From Sympetrum striolatum (taxonomy: Eukaryota; Arthropoda; Insecta; Odonata; Libellulidae), in contig OX388343.1 in NCBI GenBank assembly GCA_947579665.1, positions 99,329,657 through 99,393,656 on the forward strand: DNA of 64,000 bases, given 5' to 3'. The position numbers and the translations under genes are program-made. The notes below the pieces were generated by a model. That model had not been told where the DNA came from. It ran no database searches and saw nothing but the letters and a program-made list of their open reading frames with translations. This document shows, one piece after another, positions 26,217 through 36,468 of the stretch. Position 1 is the stretch's first letter. Each line of letters starts with the position of its first letter.

Positions 26217-26530
26217 TACATTGCACTTCGCTGATCTACGAATAATGTTTTCACAGCGACGAAGTTACTTGTGGTGTGCCCTGAAGGCAACCTGCACTTA
26301 TTCTTCGGATTTACTAATTTGCCCATTTTATTCAATTGTTTTAAGTAGTTATCAATGGATAAATCACTAACTCTGGATTCCATCTTTTGTATATACTTCT
26401 CCCGCAAAGAAAAAGAGGGAAAAAGTATCATAATCGTGCTGTTTTTTCCATTTACTCCATATGAGATAATGGTTTCAAAGGGCGAGCTTCAGTGCTGCCA
26501 TCTCGCGGCTGTGGACATTAGGGGCGTCAG
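26217..26530 (+). repeat. Dispersed repeat, copy 2 (inverted relative to 23985-24290)
   Basis: It contains ATTCTTCGGATTTACTAATT, GTATCATAATCGTG, TTTACTCCATATGAG, ATGGTTTCAAAGGGCGAGCT and AGTGCTGCCATCTCGCGGCT. It is a diverged inverted copy of 23985-24290, extending outward to about 26530. No gene is recognisable in 26.5-27.4 kb. Confidence 0.65.
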
Positions 26531-27455
26531 CCGATTGTACAGTCAGCATAAGGGAACTTCAGGGGCGTGACCAAGGATAAAAAATACCTGATTCCTCTTG
26601 TGGATCTAATATCATTTCTGCTAATGGCAGTTTACAATTTTTCATTGCGGGACAGTAGAGTAGCAAAATTAGGTACATTCTGAAAAGTATGACTATGGTA
26701 TTGAAAACATTCAGAGAAAGTTTCTTCTCAAAAATTGCAAACAGTTACATATTTGGTGCATATTTTCTCATGATTTTCCGTGATGGAAATATAGAATCAA
26801 CACATGGATAATTCCTTGGTCTTACCTCCATCAAAGTCACTGAAACATCGAGACCTCATTGAGATGTTTGGATTTATTTTGCAAAATAGCTAGATATCTA
26901 GGATCACTTTTTCCTCTTGAATAGAGATAATGAAGGAAATAAAGAAATCAATTCGATTTATTTTTGGTGTTTTTTTGATTTTTTTAATTTTTGGTGTTTT
27001 TTTAGAGATAATGAATTTTAAAAATCAGGTGGAGTGGATGAATTTAATTATTTTTTCTCCTTTCAATTTGCTTCATAGTGCATTGTGTATCTGTGAATAT
27101 GCATTTCAGAACGACCTGTGAGTAATATTAAAAGTTTCCGATTTTCAAAAATATTTAAAGCCTTTTGTTTTAAATTTGCTAATCAACTTACTTTAGTTAC
27201 GATACATACTCCCATTATGCATTCTCCATAGATCGTCATCATGCCAATGAATGAAGCAGAATCATTCGAAATGAAACCAGTCGCTTCATATTTCCGCCAT
27301 TCCTAACCTAAGCAGTGACCACTATTTCCTATCTATAATAAAACCTAGGTTATTGTCTTTAATTCCTCTTAAATTATACTTCGTCCTTAAAAGTTATTTT
27401 ACAAGGGTAGTCTAAAAATAAAATTCACAGTCTCTGGCGATGTCTTGTGGTAATA

Positions 27456-27547
27456 CGTCATGATGAAGAAGAACAATTTGTACTTTTTGCACAGTATTTA
27501 GCTGTAGTACTGTGGAAAAAGTGCAAATTATTCATCTTCATCACGTA
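27456..27547. repeat. 92-nt stem-loop, pre-miRNA-sized
   Basis: The two arms pair over about 39 bp with four mismatches and one 3-nt bulge (GATGAAGA, AATTTG, ACTTTTT and CACAGTA shared in order), closed by a loop of about 9 nt (TTTAGCTGT). This could be a microRNA precursor on either strand or a tiny foldback element. A mariner-like phrase ACAAGGGTAGTCT lies about 50 bp to the left. Nothing else recognisable occurs in 27.6-30.8 kb, which includes any receptor 3' UTR. No minus-strand AATAAA was found close to the gene. Confidence 0.45.
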
Positions 27548-30500
27548 GTTTGAAAAGTTTTGACGCGTTTTGGTTTTTGAGAGCGTTTTTCGCATTTTTT
27601 AATGCGCAAATTCCAATATTATTAATATACTCTAACTACTCAAATTTATCTGCATTGGCTCCAATATTCTTAGTTGAAGTTAAGATGAGCTCTCAGTAGA
27701 TGTGCTTTGAATAAATATAATGTCCGTGGACTTACTTTCCTAGTTGATATGATATTAATTATTCTGAAACAGTTTGATCAAACTCGTAGATTCGTTGTAA
27801 ACTATAACACTTGTTGAAAACAAATTGGGAATAGTAGCCTAGCGCAACATACTTTTGGAGCAATCACTATGTTAATTCATTAGGGGTTGGTGAAGTTTTA
27901 AAGAAGATATTTTGACAGCAATATTTTGTAATTTTGAATTAAAAGCTTCTCAGGCTGTAGATAACACAAATTAAGGGACTGTCGTTCCACTTAATATATA
28001 ACTGATTGTGTGTTTGGAAGAAATACAAAAACATGCTACCTCGATTCAAATGTATATTAGCATCTCTTTCTTTCATATTATCTTTTAGAGGTTACTTGAA
28101 AATCTTATCATATTATTATGATAGCATTGCCATATCTATAGACTAAATGCTAAGATTTGAAGCAGTTAGATTAGTCCTCTGATGGTAAATGAAAACTCGT
28201 ACTGTGGAAAAAATTGGCTTACCTTTGCACGTAACCGAAGCGAAAATCTCATTTCTCAACAGCAAACCGATTTAAATCCAGAAAATCGTCGCAATAGTGG
28301 GGGGGGGGTTGTAGAAATAAGTTTGAAAAAGACAATCAAGTATGCTTTCATTTTTATTGATACGTTTCAAAGGTTGAGGGTACTGATATTACAGACGGTG
28401 AGGAACATAGCTGAGGAAAGGAAGGGTTCTAAGGTTATTTTTTTCGACAAAGGTTCAGCGGAAACCGATCACTGTTGGACAGAACATTTTGAAAAGAGAC
28501 GCCGAATGACGACTAAACATTCATATGATAGCTAACGAAAGCAAAATGAAGTGTTGATCTTTTTTCTTGGAAAATATCTGGAGTTAATTTTTAATTGTTT
28601 TATGTGGGAATATTAAACGAAGATTACATCAATTTTTAAAAGTATTAGGAAGGAATATGAATTAATTTGTTGAGTTGGAACCCCAATTTTTCTTTACTAG
28701 TTGTAGTAAACTAGTGATTACTCGTTTATTTTTTCAATTAATTAATTACTTCTTTTAAATTGGCGTTAAAGTTTCAAAGGTTTTTTGAAGGAAGTTTTGA
28801 GTACCTCTTGACAGATCCTAATTCACATTTCTTTCGAAATTTTTCATTTTTAACTTTGACTCAACTTAAAATTTGCTCTGAGATGTGATTAAATTGGTAA
28901 TTTAGAAGAATTAAGGGAATATTACGTTTCTTCGATTGGCTAACATTTCTATTGATTTTTAAAAATAATCCAATTACTAAAAATATAATCGAAAATAAAC
29001 TGTTCCAATCTATTTAACCCGTTAAAAAATGAAATGAATTTTTTTGCTGCCTTAAAAACTTGAATGGATCAAATTTATTCCAACGTAGCATCTCCCGTGA
29101 TCATTTAACAAACGTCCCAAGTGATCGGATCAATGCGAAAGGAATGACAGCCATAAATATTTATTGGTCAGAGCTGAAAAATGCTGACTCGGATAGGTAA
29201 TTGCAACCCACTCCGCCCCTTTACCTCCCCACGTGAACCATAGAGGGAGGGCAGGTATAGACGGAACAGGGGGTCAGGGTATATCGTGCAGGTAAATATT
29301 CTCCGTGTATATTTTAACGTGGAGGAGGGAAAGATGGAGGCGATAGGAAACGGTTAGGAAGGGAGGCGTGGGTGAAATGGGATTAGGATTTTGATCCGTG
29401 GTAACAGCATTAGTGCGGGTCGACCGGAGAGGAAAACACGACCGGTTGGAGACCCGCTCACAATATTGTACTCGCACAGATATAGAACCACGACAGAGGT
29501 ACACGAAAAGCAAACGAGCGTTTTTCTTCCCCATTTTAATCATTGACTTTCATGCAATGTTTATATAATATATATTTATATTTATTTTATACGCATATTT
29601 CTTATTTACTTAATTTAAATATCCATCTTTGTTTTCCTCCTACTCTTTGATTGCTCTTTAAAATAAAATAAAAGAAAAACAATCTACCCGCACTTTCCGT
29701 AAGTCATTTCAGCCTCAAAAACGCTCACACATAGAAACAGAGTCACGACGATTAAGAGTTCGGAATGGTGAGTTTATGCTTTTCCTTTCACAGGCATAAT
29801 GAGTGTACATACATGTAATATGATGCGCTTGTCTGTGCAGTCCGGCCTTTTTGAACGTGGGCCATTCAATACACACGAAATAACCTCTCATTCGTGAGCA
29901 AGCTCCACATGATTTTCGGTGTGTTACGTTTCTTTGCTGCGGATGAAATCCGATAAAAGAAACTTTTAAATGAGAGTCATCATCATGTGCACCAACTTCT
30001 TCGTCTTGGATTCATTCCTGTTCAGAGGTTGCCTACGAAGAATGGTCTTTCAACCACATTCTCTTCGATCCCTGAAGCGCTAAATATTTTTAAACAAATA
30101 TATTCGAAAAATTTCTCACTCAACGATTGTCTTCGTAAATATCTCTCTACTATAGCTTTGGAATGTTAGACGTCGCTCCTTCGTTTTGATGACGTCGGAA
30201 TGAGACAAATCAACTCGGACATCCGAGCACAACAATTTGGAATTACAAGCACTGATGAGCAATTCAAAATCTATCCCCATAGGTCCGGTTGAAATTTGAC
30301 TAACACTTTTGTGATGGTATTAATATTCACAAAAGAAATATCAACAGTAACGACCGCTCTTGAAAATATACTCTGATTGAGAGTTTCTTAAGCTCACTTC
30401 GAAAGTCTTGTTACCCTTAAAGATTTCACTGCTTTCCTGCAGTCTCCCTTTATGTGGCTTGATTACAACGTTTAAGTTAATTTTCACGTACAAAAACTAT

Positions 30501-30852
30501 CACTAACGAGTACAGTTGTTACTCTGACCACAGCATCATAAATAAATATGTTTCTTCAGGAGTGAATGTGTTTTCAGATCTATCTATTACATAACTTCTT
30601 TGGATACGTATATTTAATCACTGAGAAACGTAACGAAGACCCATATCTTCGTCACAATTCCATTATTACACTACCGCATATCCCCAAAGGATTCCAAATT
30701 ATTGCCATACAAAAATAACTCATGCTAAGCTATGCTTCGTGTTTTCCGAAGCAATCGGAAAGGAACAGGAGCTTCGAAAAATAAATTACGGGAACGGTAA
30801 AAAATGAATTTTCCCCGACGTAAAGAGTTGCATCGGGTACACTTGAGTTCGT

Positions 30853-31425
30853 TCATAGAGGCCACTCTCTCGGAAACACAAGATTCTCCAGGGAGGGCAT
30901 CTCCGGGGGGAGTAGGACACGGAGTGGGGAACAGGGAGTGGAAGGGGTGTAACGCGAAGTTTCCTTCGGTGCCTCAGGTTGTACCGTCGACGGCTTTGGA
31001 GACTCGGGATTCGAGCTCGGCTCTTCAGGGAGCGCGGAAGAGCTGCTTTGTCTGTGAGCAGGAGAGAGACTTGTCGGAGAGGACGTCGACCTCACCGACT
31101 TCGGAGATGTCCCAGCGGCCTCGCTGTTCGATGGAGTAGTTCCACGACTCGCGTCTTTGTCCTTCATCAGGGCCTCTTTCTCCGGAGACGATTGAGTGGG
31201 AGTGGCGAGAGGAGAATAGGGATACGGAGACGCTGGTTGCGATGGAGCGGTGGTGGAGTCTTGATCCGAGGGGTTCTTAACTCCCTCCGTCTCTTTGATC
31301 GGAGGACAGTGGTTTTGCGGCTCGCTCTCTTGGGGTGTGAGTTGTGATGGACAGAACACCACCGGAGCCGAATCCGGCGATCCGATTCCGTCCGGACCCG
31401 AAGAAGGAGAGAGCCGCAACCTTAG
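30853..31425 (-). CDS. Candidate stop-codon readthrough extension of the receptor tail (190 codons)
   Basis: Directly after the receptor TGA the same frame stays open for 190 codons, starting CTA AGG TTG CGG, and ends at a TGA at 30853-30855. The predicted peptide is rich in Ser, Pro, Thr and Glu, with many SP and TP dipeptides (for example SPYPYSPLATP, SPTSLSPAH, TPSTPCSP). It looks disordered and has no membrane segment. Codon choice is coding-like: GAG greatly outnumbers GAA, and AAG, CCG, TCG and CTC are common. The GC-rich composition stops close to the second stop. It could be a readthrough isoform tail rich in proline-directed phosphorylation sites, a 3' UTR with biased composition, or the result of a sequencing or assembly error that created the first TGA. 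The start is taken at the codon after the stop, since no nearby splice site explains a separate gene. Confidence 0.55.
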   Translation of the reverse strand, partial: LRLRLSPSSGPDGIGSPDSAPVVFCPSQLTPQESEPQNHCPPIKETEGVKNPSDQDSTTAPSQPASPYPYSPLATPTQSSPEKEALMKDKDASRGTTPSNSEAAGTSPKSVRSTSSPTSLSPAHRQSSSSALPEEPSSNPESPKPSTVQPEAPKETSRYTPSTPCSPLRVLLPPEMPSLENLVFPREWPL

Positions 31426-31430
31426 TCATA
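31362..31430 (-). promoter_or_regulatory. UGA-CUA readthrough context with a downstream hairpin
   Basis: On the minus strand the receptor ends ATA TGA CTA AGG. TGA followed by CTA is the known leaky-stop core in animals. About 30 nt downstream, 31362-31395 can fold into a two-tier hairpin: an outer CCGGA/TCCGG stem and an inner GAATC-GG/CC-G-GATTC stem with one bulge and an ATCG loop. Downstream structure is known to stimulate some readthrough events. The hairpin was drawn by eye and its stability was not calculated. Confidence 0.5.
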
Positions 31431-32359
31431 TGACCGGATCGTGGTCCATGGTCTCGGTGTCGCTGACGTTCTGCGATCTCTGATCGTTGCCCTGAAGTTC
31501 CGACGATCCCGCGCTCTCCCTCTGCCTCCCGGCCAGGCACCCCATCACCCCCGTGTCCGACCCGGAAGACTTTACCCTGACTATGTCCTCTTGGATGCAG
31601 GAAGACTTGTTCCCTCCTCCTCTAACGTCTCTCTCCCTCCTCAGTCTCCGACAGCATGCGCTCCCGAGGAAGGCCCTGAAGAGTCCTCTCCCCGCATCCA
31701 TCCTCCTCTGCACCCGCTCCCTCCTGATGCCTTCGACAGGCACCCCTCCCGCGCAAGAGAAGCACGACAGGAGAGTCTGTTTGAAGGCCACCCTGAATTC
31801 CCGGTTGAAGTAAGCGTATATGATCGGATTGAGTGCAGAGTTGAAATATCCGATCCAGAATACCACCGCCACTACTATTGGAGGGCAATGGCAAGCGTCG
31901 CCACACAGAGAGGTGGAGACGTACCAGAGGAAGAACGGGAGCCAGCAGACGAGGAACGCGGACATGATGATGCCCAGGGTGCGCGCGGCCTTCCTCTCTC
32001 TCTTCATCTTGGACGCAGCGATCGGTTGAATCCTGTCGGCTGCTGCGACCAGCTCCTCACCGGGGGCGGGTTGACCTTCTGGGAGAGGAGCGGCGCCAAC
32101 TCTGCTGCCCGTTCCTCCGACCAATTGCCTCTTCTTCCTCCTCATCTTAGGCGTCTCCCCCGCACCGCCGGCGGAGCGACGTCTCGCGGCCTCCACGTCT
32201 GCAGCAGCGTCGTCGTCGTCTTCGTCGTCTGCATCTTCCTCTTTGGCCTCCTCCTCCTTCTTGTTGTCCGTCCCCCTCATGCCGTTTGGCATTGTGATGC
32301 CAGCGGCGATCCCGTTGATCTGCAGATGTTTGTTGAGAAGAGCTGCAGCGACTTTGCTC
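31426..32359 (-). CDS. Beta-adrenergic-like octopamine receptor, terminal coding exon (Oct-beta-3R type favoured)
   Basis: Part of a class A amine GPCR of the plasma membrane that binds octopamine and usually couples through Gs to raise cAMP. The exon starts after a good acceptor at 32359. It adds 22 codons ([15 protein letters not shown]...) before the first ATG at 32292, so that ATG is internal and not a start. Counting from that Met: residues 1-95 are a long third intracellular loop with a Glu/Asp run (13-29) and basic clusters; [13 protein letters not shown] (95-107) leads into TM6 with CWLPFF (116-121); two or more Cys follow in the short outer loop; TM7 carries NPIIY (155-159); helix 8 is [12 protein letters not shown] (163-174), with Cys 177 and 180 as possible palmitoylation sites. 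The tail ends DPVI then TGA. TM1-TM5 are missing and must lie upstream beyond the right edge. The family call is firm. The subtype rests on recalled similarity of the TM6 and TM7 motifs. Confidence 0.9.
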
Positions 32360-32403
32360 CTGTTTGGAAGAGAAAGGGTTCGAAGAGTTAATAAATGTTA
32401 GTA
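32360..32403 (-). other. 3' splice site of the receptor intron (branch point, pyrimidine tract, CAG)
   Basis: Reading the minus strand towards the exon: TACTAAC at 32403-32397 matches the ideal branch-point consensus, followed by a CT-rich tract (CCCTTTCTCTTCCAAACAG) ending in CAG at 32362-32360. The branch A would be 38 nt from the exon. The codon phase has the first exon base G completing a split codon. This is what makes 32359, and not the ATG at 32292, the exon boundary. Confidence 0.85.
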
Positions 32404-33565
32404 TTTCCAGGGGTGCATTTTTGATATTTTTATCGACTTTTATTACTCATTTATACACCTATAAGAAAGGCTATTGATTTTTGCTCTGCCTTGAATATTT
32501 CCTAAAAAAGGTAATCTTTTTCTCAGAAATAAAATTATCGAACACTAAAAGAAGATTAAGGATAATATTTCAGCATGCAATGGTTTATAGAAGAAGGCTT
32601 AGTCTTGAGGAAAGCCATCACAGCAGTCAAAGGGAAAAGAAATTTACTTTATGACAAATTTGTTTTCTACGCGACTTTTTTCAGCGAGTGTTTTTCGATT
32701 TAGTTGGTAAGGCTTAATTGGCTTAATATATAATTATAAGGCTTAGTGTATTCCTATTTAGATATGTCTTTATCTCTTTAACATTAATAGGAAAGAGTTG
32801 CTTATGTAAATTCGTTTTATTTAAATGTTAGCTTCATTATTCATAGAGTCAGCTATTTAAAAAAAAAATGTATTTCAAGTTATACAACTTGAAATACAAT
32901 AAAAGCAGCACTTGCATGAATCTCATCTATCATAATATTAGATTATAGAGTAATTGTTCCGTCTAATTGTTAATATAGATGGAGATGCAAATAGTTAAAA
33001 TATGGAATTTAGACTTCCACTGGGCAAATGTCAGCAGGTGAAAAATATTTCAATTTGCAAATATAAAAGTGATGCCCTTATATCAAGTTAAAAACTGCAA
33101 TATTTACAGATATATCAATGATCTCATATTAACTAAAGGTCTCTTTAAAATGCAGCTAATTTTGAGCACTTCAAGTTAAAATGTTTTACATCCGAAGCCT
33201 TTATGTTTATAAAGTCACCAATGAGGATATGTTTGAACTTCGAAATTGGAAAGCGCTGTTTCGGCTGAATTAGTCGGAGCCGTACGAATAGTGAACTCAG
33301 ATGCACTCTCTCAAAAGAGCCCTTGACAACGCAAGAGATTGCCGCTCTCCCATTCCGCATAGGCGTAGGAGTTCATTCGGACAGGCAGTTTCCTAGACAT
33401 TTCTTTTCCGTTCTGAATTTTGAATGTTGCAGGTCATCCGTAGCAGCTATTTTTGAGCATCCTCTATCGTATAATTCAGTTTTAAAGAGGAGAAGGCGCA
33501 TAATTTTATAAAAATTAAATTAAAATCTAAAACCTAGGGAGTTTAATTTAGGTGAAGGTAGATGT

Positions 33566-33712
33566 TTTAATCCACATAGTAGTTTTCTTCTCTGTACTTT
33601 TGCAATCTATCTCTTTCTTTCTGTTATCACATGACAGAGGGTTAGGTGTAGGAAGAGACTTGATAGTCTCACCCAGAATAATGTCATTTATTATTATTAT
33701 TATTATTATTTA
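33566..33712 (+). mobile_element. Short interspersed repeat with (ATT)n tail, copy 2 (intact tail)
   Basis: TTTTAATCCACATAGTAGTT, a pyrimidine-rich TCTCTTTCTTTCTG block, GGGTTAGGTGTAGGAAGAGA and an uninterrupted TTATTATT tail match the copy at 16449-16598. The intact tail here shows what the other copy looked like before its interruption. The family head is not recognisable. Confidence 0.7.
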
Positions 33713-36431
33713 ATCTACTACTAATAAAAACACTCAAGTTGCTGCGATGACTTGGGTAAAGAACTTTCGGTAATCATTAAAACATAAATTGGAACATAGT
33801 TTTCAAATTGGAAAAATCTTGCAAGAATTTAATTTTCAAAGTCACGAGTCTATACTAAAAAGATGGTTGTATTAAAAAATATTTAGATAACTAATTAGAA
33901 ATGTTATACAATATTTGTGCCTTTAATACAATTAATTATAAGCATGTGTTAAATTCCGAGCACAGTATTAAGATAAGAGGATAAATAAAACAGAAAATAA
34001 ACTAACATGGTTCGTTTTATTGCCTTATCATAATGATTCTTGATTGGTAACATTGAGGAAGCCAGAAAAAGGTCGAAAAATTATATTTTTTAATCCATTT
34101 TTTCTTCCTTTGAAAATAAAATGTCAAATGTTGGCAAATAACGGTAAAGCCTAGAATGGATGTTTAGTAATAAAAACTGTTGATATTAATTAATATTTGG
34201 CTAAGTATAACGTTGATTTTCCAGCAATGAGTTAAGTATTAAATTAATGGCGATATCTTATGCTCAATAAACCTATTCTTGTCTGCGAGTTGTATTTGAT
34301 TTTACTTAAGCGCATCATCTTCCTAATTGAAAATAGTTATCACTGCGTATTTACAGGGTTTCCAGATAAATTCAGCTTACTCAACTGCAAACGATGGCTT
34401 GTTAGAAATAGTATGGGAGTTCGTTAGAATAGCTCTCTGTCGTTCCTCAAGAGCGATAAAAATCTCCAGGAACCGTGGATGTTTACCTTCAGCAGTACTT
34501 GTGCCGTTGGATCATTTTCTATCCGAATGCTATTTTTATCCACATCTCGCTTCCAAATAGAGTCCCTGGAGGTGGTAGCGTAGAGTGGAAATGCCTTTTA
34601 GGAAGGCAAGGGAGTGCGGGGATGAAAACTTTCCAAAGTTATGACGACTGGAACATAAGCGGAGCGTGAGGGGGCCCCGGAAATAAAGGGCGTCATTATT
34701 CGTACCACCATATCTCTCTCAGTCCTTATCTCCAAAAGTTTCCTACTCTTACAAATCATATGATCCTTGGCCTTATTATCAGCTAGGGGCTATCTATCTC
34801 CACCTGTCGCCTTTCTCGTACGAATCCCTCAAGAAATACTAGTTTCACTTTCTTGCTCTAAAGTTCTGGTGAATAGGTGAACTACCTTTCGCTTTCAGAA
34901 ATGATGCAGAAAAATTTGTGTTTGTAGATATAGTTTTGCCGATTGATATGAAGTCAAGTTATGATTACTATTCCGAAGTACTAGTTTTCTGTAATACATC
35001 GCTTTGAAAGCAAAAAACCATTGATCGAATTATGATTGTACACATCTCTGCTATGCAGTATATCACAGAATGTTGGAGGAAATATCATCGCAGTAATATT
35101 TCCCTGAATATTCCGCAAAAACAAATAAAAAGAATCGGCTTTTTCCTCACAGTTTTTTCTTTATTTTTCAGGCCAAACAGGGCAACCAGAACATGAATTC
35201 TACCATTGAATTTGCTTTAGGTAAATTTTATTTCAAAGTTTTCTCCTACTTCACTTTACTTTCTTCTAAGATGTCATAAAATACAATATTACCGTCGACA
35301 GGCATGGCTCATTTATACAGTTGTATTAGTCGAGGGTGTAAGGTGTATTCAATTACCAGATATTCCTCACAAATACCAGCGAGTAGATAACTTCATGCCC
35401 TGAAGAGGAAATGTGAGTATTCATAATAATTCTTCATCAACGTCTGGAATTGTCGTGTTTTGAACGTGCTATGGGTCTATGCGAGTATTCCTTATTTGTC
35501 GACTTATGAGCTATACGTAGCGAACACGAAGAAAGATCATAAAGATTAATGATCGAACCAAATAACAAATGCACGATATTTGTCAATAATGATGCACTGG
35601 ATTAACAATTGAGCGAGTGTACCTCTGTGATAATATGTTCAGTTAAAGTTAATGCCATTTTTTCCAAGGTAATGTGTTTATGAATTTATGGCCAATCTTG
35701 ATAGTCTATTGTTCAACTTCTCAGAGGTCATTGAGCCAAACATTTCTAAAAAGTATAAAATAAGGTTCCGTAAGAATTTGAGGCCCATCAAACAAAAAGC
35801 TCTCTTTTGAGAGTATATTTTGAAAGTCCAGATGTAGATACGGTTCCTTTGTAAGAGTATGTAAAACGAAGGTTAATATAAAACTTTAAACCAAGAAATG
35901 AAGTAATTAAGCTGGTTCGATACTATACGATAATGTTCTTTGGAGCGATATTCAAATCCAAGACAGTTATCAATTTTTTGCAGTTATAGGAAGTGAGTAA
36001 TGTGCTGAAGTAACCAAATCACTTGGTGGATTATATATGCTTGGTGAAAGGCAGGAGGAACTTCATCCCGTGATATTTGTAAAGCTGATCAGATGGGCTC
36101 ATCAGGAATAGGCGAATTAATCGTAGTTTTCGTGCGATTAGTGAATATTTACTAAATTACACTGAGTCATGCAATATCGCAGGGATATGTGTAATATTTC
36201 ACAATCACACGCAACCCTAAAGCCCTTGGGTTTTATTCATCAGGTATGGCTGATACGGAATTTTAATGATTATTACAGAAAATACTTGTAAGATTATGGA
36301 AAATTCCATGATTTACTCAGATTTTTATGTTAATGTTTTATGGCCTCGTACTAACTTATTCTCAGAGTTCTTGGCAATAGACTTTCAAGTCTAAACTCAA
36401 TCGTTGCTCTTTTAGGAAAGTGTTGGATTGA

Positions 36432-36468
36432 TAGCGACTAATAATAGTGAAACTATTATTAGTCGCTA
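36432..36468. repeat. Perfect 17-bp hairpin
   Basis: TAGCGACTAATAATAGT, loop GAA, then the exact inverted copy. TTAATAGTGACTAATTAATAG follows as an imperfect partial copy. Confidence 0.8.

Noticed and set aside
27405..27430. ACAAGGGTAGTCTAAAAAT as a mariner terminal repeat
   Set aside because: No matching inverted end was found within a plausible distance.
28182..28535. 117-codon plus-strand open frame with a G9 run
   Set aside because: The frame crosses a homopolymer and has no motif, neighbour or promoter to support it.
31441..32391. 316-codon plus-strand open frame opposite the receptor exon
   Set aside because: It is the antisense shadow of a GC-rich exon with few stop triplets. It has no family motifs, while the minus strand has clear TM6/TM7 motifs and splice signals.
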